The notes below the pieces were generated by a model. The model had not been told where the DNA came from. It worked only from the letters and a program-made list of their open reading frames with translations, and made no database searches. Positions 32,977 to 41,962 of a stretch of 48,491 nt of DNA are shown here, piece by piece. Position numbers and translations under genes: made by a program. Source of the DNA: Rickettsia typhi (GTDB lineage: Bacteria; Pseudomonadota; Alphaproteobacteria; Rickettsiales; UBA1997); contig CAMCAW010000006.1 of NCBI GenBank assembly GCA_945872855.1, forward strand, positions 1-48,491. Reading direction: 5' to 3'. Position 1 is the first letter of the stretch. Each line of letters opens with the position of its first letter.

Positions 32977-33738
32977 ATGAGCAATAATAATTTATTAAAT
33001 TTGCAGCAAGATTTTGTGGCTCATTTATATGATGATAAAAAACTCAAAATCATCAAATCACTTTTGCCTTATTCTAAGCCTGAGGCTCTAGGGCGATTGA
33101 ATATTTATCGCAATAATGTTTTTGGTAATTTTTCTACTGTTTTATCATCAATTTTTACTGTAACAAAAAAAATTCTTGGTGATAAAAAGTTTTTTTCTTT
33201 CGCCGAAGAATATATAAAATCTTATCCTTCTAATAGCGGAAATCTTGATGAATATGGCGAATTTTTTCCTGAGTTTTTAAAGAAGAATATAAAAAAACAT
33301 AAATTAAATTATTTGTCAGACCTTGCTACGCTTGAGATAGCGCATTATAAAACTTTTTTTGCTGAAAAAATAAAAGATGAGTTTCCTTTAAGGGAATTTA
33401 AAAAAATTTCTCCAGAAAATTTTCCTAACCTTACTTTTACACTTCACCCATCATGCGTTTTATTTTCTTCAAAATTTCCAATTTGCTCTATTTGGCATAA
33501 AGAAAAAAAATCTAGTAGCAAAAAAGCAGAATTCATAATGGTTGCAAATGCCGTAAAGCCTTTAGTAGAGCCACTATCAGAGATTGAGTTTTTATTTTTA
33601 ATTGAAATTGGTGAAGGAAAAAAACTTTATCAAGCCTATCAAAAAATTTGTAAAAAAATAAAAAAAGAAGTGGATATAGGAAAAATATTAAATCACTTTA
33701 TTGCAAATAGAATTATTGTTGGATTTGAAATTTCTTAG
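32977..33738 (+). CDS. DUF2063-family MNIO partner protein (BufC/HvfC-like)
   Basis: A 253-residue cytoplasmic protein. Its N-terminal half matches the DUF2063 family (formerly annotated as putative DNA-binding): LNIYRNNVFGNFSTVLSSIF, KKILGDKKFFSFAEEYIKSYPSNSGNLDEYGEFFPEFL and LSDLATLEIAHYKTFFA. Members occur next to DUF692 enzymes and are thought to bind the precursor peptide and help the oxidase. The C-terminal half is more divergent and lysine-rich. It begins 26 nt after the DUF692 stop, and thiL follows after 30 nt, so the cluster may be read on into thiL. No DoxX-type membrane gene, the usual fourth bufferin gene, is present. Confidence 0.85.
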   Translation: MSNNNLLNLQQDFVAHLYDDKKLKIIKSLLPYSKPEALGRLNIYRNNVFGNFSTVLSSIFTVTKKILGDKKFFSFAEEYIKSYPSNSGNLDEYGEFFPEFLKKNIKKHKLNYLSDLATLEIAHYKTFFAEKIKDEFPLREFKKISPENFPNLTFTLHPSCVLFSSKFPICSIWHKEKKSSSKKAEFIMVANAVKPLVEPLSEIEFLFLIEIGEGKKLYQAYQKICKKIKKEVDIGKILNHFIANRIIVGFEIS

Positions 33739-33768
33739 AATGCAATAATCACCAAAAATTAATAAAAA

Positions 33769-34749
33769 ATGCAAACAAAAATAACAGAATTTTCTATTAT
33801 TAATGAATTTTTTAAACCACTCTCAAACTCTGTTGCGGCCGCACAGAATCTAGCTGATGACGTAGCAAAAATTTCTTTAAAAAGTGATGAAGAATTGGTA
33901 GTTAGCAAGGATATGATAGTTGAAGATATTCACTTTTTACGCAAAGATGGTGGATTTAAAATTGCCTCTAAACTTTTAAGAACAAACCTATCAGACCTTG
34001 CCGCATCTGGCGCAAAGCCACTTTATTATATGCTTGGGTTTTCTAAAGATAATAAATTAAACCAGAAGTTTTTGAAAGAATTTGCTCTTGGTTTAAAAGA
34101 AACGCAAGATGAGTTTGGCCTTTCTTTGATTGGCGGCGACACAGTTAAGGCATCTGAAAAATTATTTTTTTCACTCACCATTTTTGGCGTAGTTAAAAAA
34201 GGCCAAAGTCTATCTCGTCAAAATGGAAAAGATGGCGATGTAATTTTTATCTCAGGAAATATTGGCGACGCCGCCTTAGGATTGGCGCTATCGCAAGGCT
34301 CTAAAATTAATGCTAGCAATGCTGAGAAAAAATATTTTCTAGCGCGCCATTTTTTTCCAACTCCGCAAATTAAGCTTGGGCAAACGCTGGTGAAACAAAA
34401 ACTCTCATATTGCGCAATCGATGTTTCTGACGGCCTCTTATCTGATTTGCGGCATATTTGCGAGGCGTCGAAGCTATCGGCATTTATTTATCAAAATAAA
34501 ATTCCGCTCGCAAATTGCGCTACAAACAACATTTCTTCACTTGATTTAATTAGCGCTGGTGATGATTATGAACTTATCTTTACAGCAAAAAAATCTGCTG
34601 AGAAAAAAATTCTACAACTGGCGAAAACGTTAAAAATTAGAATCACCGCTATTGGCTATTTAAAAAAAATAGCCACCAAGCCAGATGTGAAGCTTCTCAA
34701 CGATAATGATCAACAAATAAATTTTTCTAAATATGGCTATCAACACTAA
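33769..34749 (+). CDS. thiL: Thiamine-monophosphate kinase
   Basis: A 326-residue PurM-like kinase that phosphorylates thiamine monophosphate to the active cofactor TPP. Present are the N-terminal FSIINEFFKPLS, a divergent DDVAKIS metal site, VEDIHF, SDLAASGAKPLYYMLG, LIGGDTVKA, and the C-terminal DVSDGLLSDLRHICEASKL and SAGDDYELIFTA. The length is normal. Its end overlaps the RDD gene by 17 nt. It lies in a same-strand run with the MNIO cluster upstream and the RDD and AsmA genes downstream. ThiE and ThiS are elsewhere in the window. Confidence 0.94.
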   Translation: MQTKITEFSIINEFFKPLSNSVAAAQNLADDVAKISLKSDEELVVSKDMIVEDIHFLRKDGGFKIASKLLRTNLSDLAASGAKPLYYMLGFSKDNKLNQKFLKEFALGLKETQDEFGLSLIGGDTVKASEKLFFSLTIFGVVKKGQSLSRQNGKDGDVIFISGNIGDAALGLALSQGSKINASNAEKKYFLARHFFPTPQIKLGQTLVKQKLSYCAIDVSDGLLSDLRHICEASKLSAFIYQNKIPLANCATNNISSLDLISAGDDYELIFTAKKSAEKKILQLAKTLKIRITAIGYLKKIATKPDVKLLNDNDQQINFSKYGYQH

Positions 34750-35380
34750 TGAAGCGGAATATGTAAGCTCTTTTAAAAGAAGCACTGCGGTGTCAATTGA
34801 TATGGTGATCGTGATGTTTTTTAGAATTATTGTAGCGCAAATTTTAGGAACGCTGTGGCTCAACAAAGTTATCGAAAAATTTGTGACAGAATTTAACGAG
34901 CATTTTGGCACCGAAGTGATAAAAAATAATCCAGAACATATCGAATTTATTATTAACCACCCAGCTTTTTATCAGATGTTGGCATTTTATTTCCTAATAC
35001 TTTCAATTGGCTTACTTTACCATTCTTACCTTAATTCTTCAGCTTGGGAAGCCACGATTGGCAAGAGATTGATGAATATTAGAATGACAAAAGATAATCA
35101 TCTAAAAATTGGTTTTGGCCTTGGAATTGCGCATTATATTTTGTCGGTATTGCCAATTATTTTTATAATTTACCTTCTCACTTTCATGGTAAATGGCCAC
35201 TTAACATTGTTTCAGGCAATCACTTATAGTCCGCTCAATATATTTTTAGGATTCGCCTCTATTTTTTGGATTCAAATTCACGCTTTTACCAAAAGAAAAA
35301 CCACAATATACGATTTGATCTGTAAAATAGTTTTTATTCACGGAAAAACGACCGCAAAATTGCCTTGGAGCAAGATTTAA
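34733..35380 (+). CDS. RDD family membrane protein
   Basis: A 215-residue integral membrane protein with four predicted helices (about residues 20-42, 80-97, 123-150 and 160-182). The RDD family hallmark is near the start of the second half: ATIGKRLMNIRMTK, with the arginine-aspartate region and the hydrophobic helix before it. RDD proteins are mostly of unknown function; some act in ion or metabolite transport. It overlaps thiL by 17 nt and lies 4 nt before the AsmA-like gene, so translational coupling is likely. Confidence 0.82.
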   Translation: MAINTNEAEYVSSFKRSTAVSIDMVIVMFFRIIVAQILGTLWLNKVIEKFVTEFNEHFGTEVIKNNPEHIEFIINHPAFYQMLAFYFLILSIGLLYHSYLNSSAWEATIGKRLMNIRMTKDNHLKIGFGLGIAHYILSVLPIIFIIYLLTFMVNGHLTLFQAITYSPLNIFLGFASIFWIQIHAFTKRKTTIYDLICKIVFIHGKTTAKLPWSKI

Positions 35381-35384
35381 TATC

Positions 35385-38375
35385 ATGATAAATGTCGGAA
35401 AAAAACACACTACCAATAACGGCAAGACCAATCATCACAACGCCTCTAGCCATCACCATAAAAAAAATAAAATCGGTGTTTTTTATAAAATAAATTTTTT
35501 TATTGCGCTTTTTATCTCCTTAATTCTACTTTATTTTATTATTTTGGTTTCAGCTGAGCCAAAATCTTTTCCTTATATTACAAAGAAAATCGAAAGTTAT
35601 TTACAAGATAATTTTGGCCAAGATGTTTCGATGGAGCACTCCTACATTAGCTTTACGCCCTATGGCAGTTTTAAAATTTCAGTCAATAATTTAAAGATTA
35701 ATAAATCGAATAATGAGAAGAAAAATCATGAATTTGAAATACCTTTAATTGAAGGCGAGTTTCCTTTATATGGCATTTTTTTGCTACGATTTACCCCGAG
35801 CAAAATTAGAATTACCAATCCAACAATTATTTTCCATAGCTCTTCCGAGCAATCTCAGGAAGACTTGCAGAGCCCACTGATTTATTCTACTCCGCTAATT
35901 AGTTTTTTATCTGCCATCAAAAATGATACGCTAAATATCAAAACTTTTGAGATGAAAAATGTTAAATTTGCAATTAAAAAAGGAAATAAAGCCGATACCG
36001 AAATTCTTCTTAAGGAATCGCGCGTTAAAATTGAATCAAAGAACAGAAAATTCGATAAAATTTTTCAAATTTCTTCGGTAAATGTTATTAATTTTAACAA
36101 TAGCGGCGATATTAATTTAAACGCAAATTGCAAATTTAATGCTGAAAATAGCACCATTTGCAATTTTGCCTTAACAAATTTAGCAACAGATTCAATTGCC
36201 GATTTAAACCCTGCCCTAGCCACTCTGCGCCAAATTAATACCACAGTAAATGTTGCGGCCGCCTTAACAATAAAAGATCAACAAATTAGCAATTTAACTT
36301 TTAAGGCTCAGGCAAAAAATGGCTCTTTTGACCTGCCAGAATTTTTTAGCAAAAGAATTAATTTTTCTAATTTGTCGCTGAATGGCGATTATAATAATGA
36401 GATTGATGCCTTAAATTTATCTTCTATCGAGGCCGATCTCGAGCCTAATTCGCAAAAAACTACTGCCAACGAAAAGCATTTATGGATGTCGCTTTTTGTT
36501 ACCAATTTGCAAAATCTGCAGAATAAAAAATCAAACTTTTCTATTAAGTTAGAAAACGTGCCAACCTCTGAAATAGAAGGCTTCTGGCCTATTGCGCTTG
36601 ATGGTCAAGATATTAGAAAATGGGTGGTTGAACATATTGATAGCGGCAAAATTGAGAATGCTTTTGCGAAATTTTCTTTATCAACAATAGATGGCGTAAC
36701 GAATCTTGATCGCGTTGATTCGCAGCTTACCTTCACCGATTTAAATTTAAATTACGATGAGTATTTTCCAAAAATTACAGCCCTAAAAGGAGTTGCTAGT
36801 TTTACAGAAAATAAAATGAATATTGCAATTTCAAGTGCCAATGTTTTGAACAGCAAAATTTCTGATACACAAGTTGAGATTAACGATTTTAATGCCAAAA
36901 CAACAATATTAAATATTGCTGGAAGTCTTGCTGGCAATGCTGCAGACGGATTAAAACATGTCGACTATAAATCTTCTTTTGGCACAACGGTTGAAAATTA
37001 TCTTAATGGAAATGCGGTAGTAAATTTTAATATTAAAGTTCCATTACTAGAAACTATTGAGTTAAAAGACTTATATATTGCAGCTAACGAAAAAGTTGAA
37101 AATCTTAATAATGAATATGCAAAAGGCGGCATTGCTGTTAATATTGTTAAAAATTTCAATAGTAATAATTTTATTACCGAGATCGATTTAACTGGCGCGG
37201 CTCTAAATGCTAAGGTGTTTGATATTGAGAAAGCATCAAGCATTCCAAGCGGTCTCAACTTCTCCCTAATTATCTCCGACGACAATATTAAATTTAAAAA
37301 TATTAATTTGTGGAAAAAAGAAACGGTTTCTGAAAATAAACAATCACCAATTATTGAAGCTAAAATATCTGGCGATATTGCCTTTAAAACCGCGCCATTC
37401 ACTCTTTTGTCGCTTAATCTAAAAAACCAAAATTTTGGTAAAAATGATTATTATTTTTCCTATCAAGATGATGAAAAACAAAAATTACAAAAAATTTCTA
37501 TTGGCGGTAAGGTTTTAAATTTAGCATCATTTTTACAAAATAAATTGCCATTTGCCACCAACTCTGATGGCTCTGGAAAAATGATGCTTAAAGCCTCTCT
37601 AAATAAAGTTCTTTTGGTAAATAAAAAATCTCTTAACCAATTATATTTGTCTTTAAATTCTGCCGATGGGATATTTTATAATAGCAACGCCAAAGCAAGC
37701 TATAGCAAGCAGCAAAGCCTTGATTTGGCAACCATATTACGTAAACCAAAAGAAAATTTTTCAACAATTACTGGGTCTATTAGTGATGTTGGATATTTGG
37801 CGGAAGGCCTGAATATTTCTGATACAATTTCTGGTGGAAATGCAAAAATTAAAATCACAAATCAAGTAGAAAATGGCGCGCCGATTTTTGTTGGCGAAGT
37901 TAAAATTGATAACGATATTACCTTTTATGAAAACAATGCCACTAAGCGTTTAGCTAGCAATAATCTGTTCTCTACCGTTAAAGACAAAATCTTCTCCAAC
38001 AATAAAACCATTTTTAATTTGGTTAAATTAAACTTCACTCTGAACAAAAATAATCTCCAAATCGATTCATTTATAGCCAACAATTATAAGATTGGCATTA
38101 CGGCCAAGGGCTTTGTAAACCTTGCAGATAATAGCTATAACATTAAAGGCATGATTATTCCGGGATTTATTATTAATAATCTCTTTGGGATTGGAAAAAT
38201 TCCTTTGATTGGCGGGGTAATTAGCGGCATATTTACTGGCGGGGAAGGCGGAGGGTTATTTGGAATTAAATATGAATATAAAAAGCTAGCCAACCAGAAA
38301 GAGGCTACGTTCGAAACCTATAAGGTTAGTGCCTTTGTGCCGGTGAGCATCAGAAATTTATTTGATGGAATTTGA
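35385..38375 (+). CDS. AsmA/YhdP-like membrane-anchored lipid-transfer family protein
   Basis: A 996-residue protein. The N-terminal 30 residues are His/Asn/Lys-rich and cytoplasmic, followed by one transmembrane helix (about residues 32-55, YKINFFIALFISLILLYFIILV). A very long periplasmic beta-rich region follows, with the AsmA-like C-terminal motif NIKGMIIPGFIINNLFGIGKIPLIGGVISGIFTGGEGGGLFGIKYEYKK (ends split here for length: NIKGMIIPGFIINN and KIPLIGGVISGIFTGG). Family members (YhdP, TamB, DUF3971) form bridges that carry phospholipids to the outer membrane. It starts 4 nt after the RDD gene. The composition is rich in Asn and Lys, in line with the low GC. Confidence 0.85.
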   Translation: MINVGKKHTTNNGKTNHHNASSHHHKKNKIGVFYKINFFIALFISLILLYFIILVSAEPKSFPYITKKIESYLQDNFGQDVSMEHSYISFTPYGSFKISVNNLKINKSNNEKKNHEFEIPLIEGEFPLYGIFLLRFTPSKIRITNPTIIFHSSSEQSQEDLQSPLIYSTPLISFLSAIKNDTLNIKTFEMKNVKFAIKKGNKADTEILLKESRVKIESKNRKFDKIFQISSVNVINFNNSGDINLNANCKFNAENSTICNFALTNLATDSIADLNPALATLRQINTTVNVAAALTIKDQQISNLTFKAQAKNGSFDLPEFFSKRINFSNLSLNGDYNNEIDALNLSSIEADLEPNSQKTTANEKHLWMSLFVTNLQNLQNKKSNFSIKLENVPTSEIEGFWPIALDGQDIRKWVVEHIDSGKIENAFAKFSLSTIDGVTNLDRVDSQLTFTDLNLNYDEYFPKITALKGVASFTENKMNIAISSANVLNSKISDTQVEINDFNAKTTILNIAGSLAGNAADGLKHVDYKSSFGTTVENYLNGNAVVNFNIKVPLLETIELKDLYIAANEKVENLNNEYAKGGIAVNIVKNFNSNNFITEIDLTGAALNAKVFDIEKASSIPSGLNFSLIISDDNIKFKNINLWKKETVSENKQSPIIEAKISGDIAFKTAPFTLLSLNLKNQNFGKNDYYFSYQDDEKQKLQKISIGGKVLNLASFLQNKLPFATNSDGSGKMMLKASLNKVLLVNKKSLNQLYLSLNSADGIFYNSNAKASYSKQQSLDLATILRKPKENFSTITGSISDVGYLAEGLNISDTISGGNAKIKITNQVENGAPIFVGEVKIDNDITFYENNATKRLASNNLFSTVKDKIFSNNKTIFNLVKLNFTLNKNNLQIDSFIANNYKIGITAKGFVNLADNSYNIKGMIIPGFIINNLFGIGKIPLIGGVISGIFTGGEGGGLFGIKYEYKKLANQKEATFETYKVSAFVPVSIRNLFDGI

Positions 38376-38455
38376 AGACCTCCAGCAATCTCAAAAGGCC
38401 CGCCTTTCGCAGCGATAACATCAACATCAAAACCCTCTTCGCTATAGCGTCTTAT
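38318..38455 (-). pseudogene. Possible remnant of a FAD-dependent monooxygenase
   Basis: Between the AsmA and lptG stops, and running antisense into the AsmA end, an open minus-strand frame of 45 codons contains EEGFDVDVIAAKGGPFEIAG followed by GLQIPSN. This recalls the second strand and the (A)G(G)IQIxxN motif of UbiH/salicylate-hydroxylase-type FAD monooxygenases. A stop lies just upstream (38456-38458), and no Rossmann GxGxxG segment is present. It could be a decayed fragment or chance. The 103-nt gap holds nothing else. Confidence 0.25.
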
Positions 38456-38478
38456 CTATTTTATTAATTTACGATACA

Positions 38479-39597
38479 TCACACCGCTTCTTTTTTGTAA
38501 ATCAAAAGCACCCCAATCGCAAAACAAATAAAAGTTATCACCCAAGTTGAGGCAAAAATAGGAATGATTCGCGAAGAGCCTAGAGCGTTGATAATGCTGA
38601 GCGAAATATAAAGTCCTAGGCCGCAAATAATGCCAATAAATAAAGTTACAAGCGCCATGCGATCGCGAAAATTATTGATGCCAAAATAGCAGGCAATCAA
38701 AACCATCGATAAAAATAAAATTGGCTTGGCGAGTAAGCTATGAAAATAAACTTCAAACTTAACCGATTGAAAACCAGCAGAATCAAGGCTTGCCATTAAT
38801 TTTGGCAATTCGAATATCGAAAATAATTTTACGTTTTGAAAATTGCTAACAATTTTATCCATGACAAAATCTGGCTTAAGATTGGTAGGAATAATATAGC
38901 TTCCAAGCTTACGGTTGAGAGACTCTGCGTCGTTTAACACTACAGCAGATAAAACCCATTTATCATCTTGTAACAACATTTTTTGCGCATCTAGTTTTTT
39001 GTAAAAGCGACCATTGGCATCAAAAAACCAAATTGCGGCATTGTTAAGTTCGGCATTTTCTCTATAAACTGTTCTTGCCTGAATAACCAATTCTTCGCCT
39101 TCTTTTTCAAGGCTTGGCTGCTTCAACCAAATGCCTTTATCGGTAATAGTAACTTCTCGCGACTCATTTCTGACATATCTCCCTTCCATTTTATCAAATT
39201 GCCGCGCCATTAAAATTGATGCTGGACTAAAAATTGTAATCCAAAAAACACCAAGCAAAAATGCCGAGATCGCAACTGGCTGCACAATATTCCACAAAGA
39301 AAATCCACAAGATCTGATGATGGTAATTTCGCTTTTAAGCGACAAAAAGAAAAAGGTAATAATGGCCGCAAACAGCACTATTGAAGGCGCGATGTCATTT
39401 AAAAAATCTGGCACTTGCAAAAACGCCATCGCTATAATTGCCGTAAATGGAGTATTAGAATTTGCACCCTTATCTAGCGCTTCAAGCAAATTCACAAAGA
39501 AAATAAGCAACGAAAATGCCAAAGTAATTTGCAAAAATCTAATGAGAAAATTTTTAGCAATGTAGAGACTAATTTTTTTTGGCATCAGATTTTTCAT
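38479..39597 (-). CDS. lptG: LPS export permease LptG
   Basis: A 372-residue inner-membrane permease of the LptB2FG complex, which extracts LPS from the inner membrane and pushes it to the Lpt bridge. There are three N-terminal helices (about residues 15-37, 50-85 and 100-125, with PSIVLFAAIITFFFLSLKSEITIIRSCG), a periplasmic jellyroll domain (about 140-275), and three C-terminal helices. Its start overlaps lptF by 29 nt, so the pair is coupled. The Met5 start at 39585 is also possible. Together with kdsB it shows that LPS is made and exported. Confidence 0.92.
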   Translation of the reverse strand: MKNLMPKKISLYIAKNFLIRFLQITLAFSLLIFFVNLLEALDKGANSNTPFTAIIAMAFLQVPDFLNDIAPSIVLFAAIITFFFLSLKSEITIIRSCGFSLWNIVQPVAISAFLLGVFWITIFSPASILMARQFDKMEGRYVRNESREVTITDKGIWLKQPSLEKEGEELVIQARTVYRENAELNNAAIWFFDANGRFYKKLDAQKMLLQDDKWVLSAVVLNDAESLNRKLGSYIIPTNLKPDFVMDKIVSNFQNVKLFSIFELPKLMASLDSAGFQSVKFEVYFHSLLAKPILFLSMVLIACYFGINNFRDRMALVTLFIGIICGLGLYISLSIINALGSSRIIPIFASTWVITFICFAIGVLLIYKKEAV

Positions 39598-40678
39598 TTT
39601 TACAAGAATTTGCTTTCAACATAAATAGGGAGACACCAAAGAAAAGTATAAAATGCAAATAAAGCAGCGGAATCAAGCTTAGCGAGGTTTCGAGCAATCT
39701 ATAAATTGCGATTGTAACGCCAAGAAATAATATGCCGACAAGAATTGCGGTTATAATATTTGCACTATTGCCGCGACGGTTTAAGTCTCCTCGCAAAATA
39801 AATGCCAAAGCTACCACCACCAAAACCAGCGACATTAGCGGGTAAGTAAGCCTTTGCTGCAATTCAACTTTATATTGTATTATATCTTCTGGCTCAGAAT
39901 CGTCGCTTGGATTAAGCAATTCATCTAAAAATCTTTCTTTCGCCTTCCAGCGCTTTCGCATGTCTGTGCCTTTGGCGTTATCGCTTAAATTAACAACATA
40001 ATCATCGAAGCTTAAAATTTCTTCCTTACTTTCTTTGTAGCTAAAACGCTGCACCGTACCATCTTGCATATAAAGCAGCAGACTGCCATTTTCAGATTTT
40101 AAACTTCCTCTTTTAGCTGTAATTGTGTTTGAATATTCTGGGTTGCGAGCATCGTGCAATAAAATTCCGAAAAGTTGGTTTTGTTCGTTTTTATCTTTCA
40201 CATAAATTGTCAGGCTTTTTAATTCTTCAAAAGTGCCTTTGCTAAAAGATAAATTGCTGTAATTATTTTCAAAATTTGTGCGAGCTATGCGCAGTTGTTT
40301 ATTAGCTAAAGGCAATAAGTAAAACGAGATCAAAAAGCAAAATAAAGTGAAAAATATCGCAATTGAAATCGCTGGTTTGCTAATAGTAAGTTTAGTAAGG
40401 CCAGAGTTTTTAAGAATGGTAATTTCGTTGTTTAGAAGCAGGCGGTTGTAAACCAGCAATACAGCCGAGAAAAGTGAAATTGGAATAATGAATAACAACA
40501 ACCACGGCAAAATAAGGATAAATAACAAAGAAAATTGCTGCAATTCAACGCCGTTTTCAGTGATATAATGCACAAAGGCAATAGTGCGACTAAACCAAAT
40601 TAAAACCACAAGCAGCGACAACAGCAAGAAGAAAGCGGCTGTGGTCTTGTAAAAAATGTATTTGTCGTATAATTTCAC
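39569..40678 (-). CDS. lptF: LPS export permease LptF
   Basis: A 369-residue partner of LptG with the same architecture: helices near residues 10-32, 45-75 and 95-125, a periplasmic jellyroll domain, and three C-terminal helices (AIILVGILFLGVTIAIYRL region). The signature LLNNEITILKNSGLTKLTISKPA before the third helix is the coupling-helix region that contacts the LptB ATPase. It is transcribed leftward, with lptG overlapping its end. thiS is divergent, with 48 nt between the starts. Confidence 0.92.
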   Translation of the reverse strand: MKLYDKYIFYKTTAAFFLLLSLLVVLIWFSRTIAFVHYITENGVELQQFSLLFILILPWLLLFIIPISLFSAVLLVYNRLLLNNEITILKNSGLTKLTISKPAISIAIFFTLFCFLISFYLLPLANKQLRIARTNFENNYSNLSFSKGTFEELKSLTIYVKDKNEQNQLFGILLHDARNPEYSNTITAKRGSLKSENGSLLLYMQDGTVQRFSYKESKEEILSFDDYVVNLSDNAKGTDMRKRWKAKERFLDELLNPSDDSEPEDIIQYKVELQQRLTYPLMSLVLVVVALAFILRGDLNRRGNSANIITAILVGILFLGVTIAIYRLLETSLSLIPLLYLHFILFFGVSLFMLKANSCKNEKSDAKKN

Positions 40679-40726
40679 TGCTGCGTTTGTAGTATGAATT
40701 TTAAAAATAATAGCGTCGAGAAATTT

Positions 40727-40936
40727 ATGTCAAAAATCAAGATCATTTTGAATGGCGAAGAAAAAACTTTATCGCACAATACAACTATCGCCGCTTTGAT
40801 TGCGGAATATGAGTTGGATATAAAAAAAATTGCGATTGAAAAAGATTTAGAAATTGTGAATCCAAATAATTTTGCCGAAATTATTTTAGATGAAGGCTGC
40901 AGAATAGAAATTGTCCATTTTATTGGCGGCGGATAA
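40727..40936 (+). CDS. thiS: Sulfur carrier protein ThiS
   Basis: A 69-residue beta-grasp protein that carries sulfur as a C-terminal thiocarboxylate for thiazole synthesis. It has KIKIILNGEEKTL at the start, a central ALIAEYELDIKKIAIEKDLEIV, and the required C-terminal Gly-Gly (HFIGGG). I chose the ATG at 40727; a longer frame from 40694 adds 11 residues without similarity. ThiG and ThiF, its partners, are not in the window. It converges with a hypothetical gene, one base apart. Confidence 0.9.
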   Translation: MSKIKIILNGEEKTLSHNTTIAALIAEYELDIKKIAIEKDLEIVNPNNFAEIILDEGCRIEIVHFIGGG

Positions 40937-40937
40937 C

Positions 40938-41450
40938 CTAGGCGCCCCTAGCATTAACTCTGTTATCCAAGGCACTACCCTTAGGTCCTTTTAATATGGC
41001 TGTATTTTCTTCGCGAATCTGTATTTTAGCAGCAGATTTTTTTGCCATTTCCTCAGCTTTAGATGGATCTTTATTATCGCGAATCTCATCAATGCCAACG
41101 TTAGAAGCGCTGTGATGCTGATCATTTTGCTTGAGAGCAGCTTCTGCAGAAACTTTGCCTGTATGATCATTTACTCCTTCTGCAACTTTTATAAAAGTAT
41201 ATAAACCAAAACCAGTCCACAATCCCTTAAGTGCATTAAATGAACTATCGGAGAGGCTTTGCAACACCGGACTATGATAAACATCGACGCTAAACATTTT
41301 TTTGTAAACCTCCGACCAACATAAATCCATTGCTTTAAAAGTTAAGGCTGCAGCCCCCAAAATAACTGAACCAGCAAGCGCTAAAGACACCCCTACGGTA
41401 GCGGAGGCAATCATTCTTACAGCATTTGCAACCTTACTCAATATTCCCAT
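40938..41450 (-). CDS. Hypothetical protein with N-terminal membrane segment
   Basis: A 170-residue protein I do not recognise. Residues 10-40 form a hydrophobic, alanine/glycine-rich helix (ASATVGVSLALAGSVILGAAAL), probably a membrane anchor or hairpin. A second weaker hydrophobic stretch (SSFNALKGLWTGFGLYTFIKV) is at about 70-90. The rest is hydrophilic and charged with no repeats. It lies 2 nt downstream of yajQ and may share its transcript. The sequence looks like a genuine gene by its position and its normal composition for this genome, but I cannot assign a function. Confidence 0.65.
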   Translation of the reverse strand: MGILSKVANAVRMIASATVGVSLALAGSVILGAAALTFKAMDLCWSEVYKKMFSVDVYHSPVLQSLSDSSFNALKGLWTGFGLYTFIKVAEGVNDHTGKVSAEAALKQNDQHHSASNVGIDEIRDNKDPSKAEEMAKKSAAKIQIREENTAILKGPKGSALDNRVNARGA

Positions 41451-41452
41451 TT

Positions 41453-41944
41453 TTAGTCTCTAAAATTAATAAATTGTAGCGGAAGTTCGTAATTTCCTGC
41501 GCGAAGCATGTTCATTATTTGTTGCAAATCGTCACGATTTTTGCCTTCTACCCTCACCTCATCGCCCCTGATAGAGCTTTGCACTTTCAACTTTTTCTCT
41601 TTAATTTGCTTGTTAATTTCTTTTGCAACTTCTTGCTCAATACCATTTCTAAGCTTCACTTCTTGACGCAAACTATTGCCGCTCGCTGCTTCTTCTTTTT
41701 GAAAATCGAAAGCCTTTGGATCTATGCCACGCTTAACTCCAAAGGTTTTGATAGAATCACGAATTGCGCCCATTTTATAAGAATCTTCCGCTGCTAATTT
41801 GATGACATTTTCTTTGTGATCAACATCGATAGAAAATTTTGCGCCTTTAAAATCATAGCGATTAGAAAGCTCGCGCATTACAGAATTAATGGCATTGTCA
41901 ATTTCTTGCATATCAATTTTTGAAACAATATCGAAGCTAGGCAT
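41453..41944 (-). CDS. yajQ: YajQ-family nucleotide-binding protein
   Basis: A 163-residue protein of two tandem ferredoxin-like domains. It starts MPSFDIVSKIDMQEIDNAI and contains RYDFKGAKFSI and the C-terminal DDLQQIMNMLRAGNYELPLQFINFRD, all typical of YajQ/DUF520. The family binds RNA or nucleotides, and a Xanthomonas member is a cyclic-di-GMP receptor; the role here is not shown. It lies 18 nt downstream of rlpA on the same strand and just upstream of the hypothetical gene. Confidence 0.94.
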   Translation of the reverse strand: MPSFDIVSKIDMQEIDNAINSVMRELSNRYDFKGAKFSIDVDHKENVIKLAAEDSYKMGAIRDSIKTFGVKRGIDPKAFDFQKEEAASGNSLRQEVKLRNGIEQEVAKEINKQIKEKKLKVQSSIRGDEVRVEGKNRDDLQQIMNMLRAGNYELPLQFINFRD

Positions 41945-41962
41945 AGTAAAAAATTTAATTTA

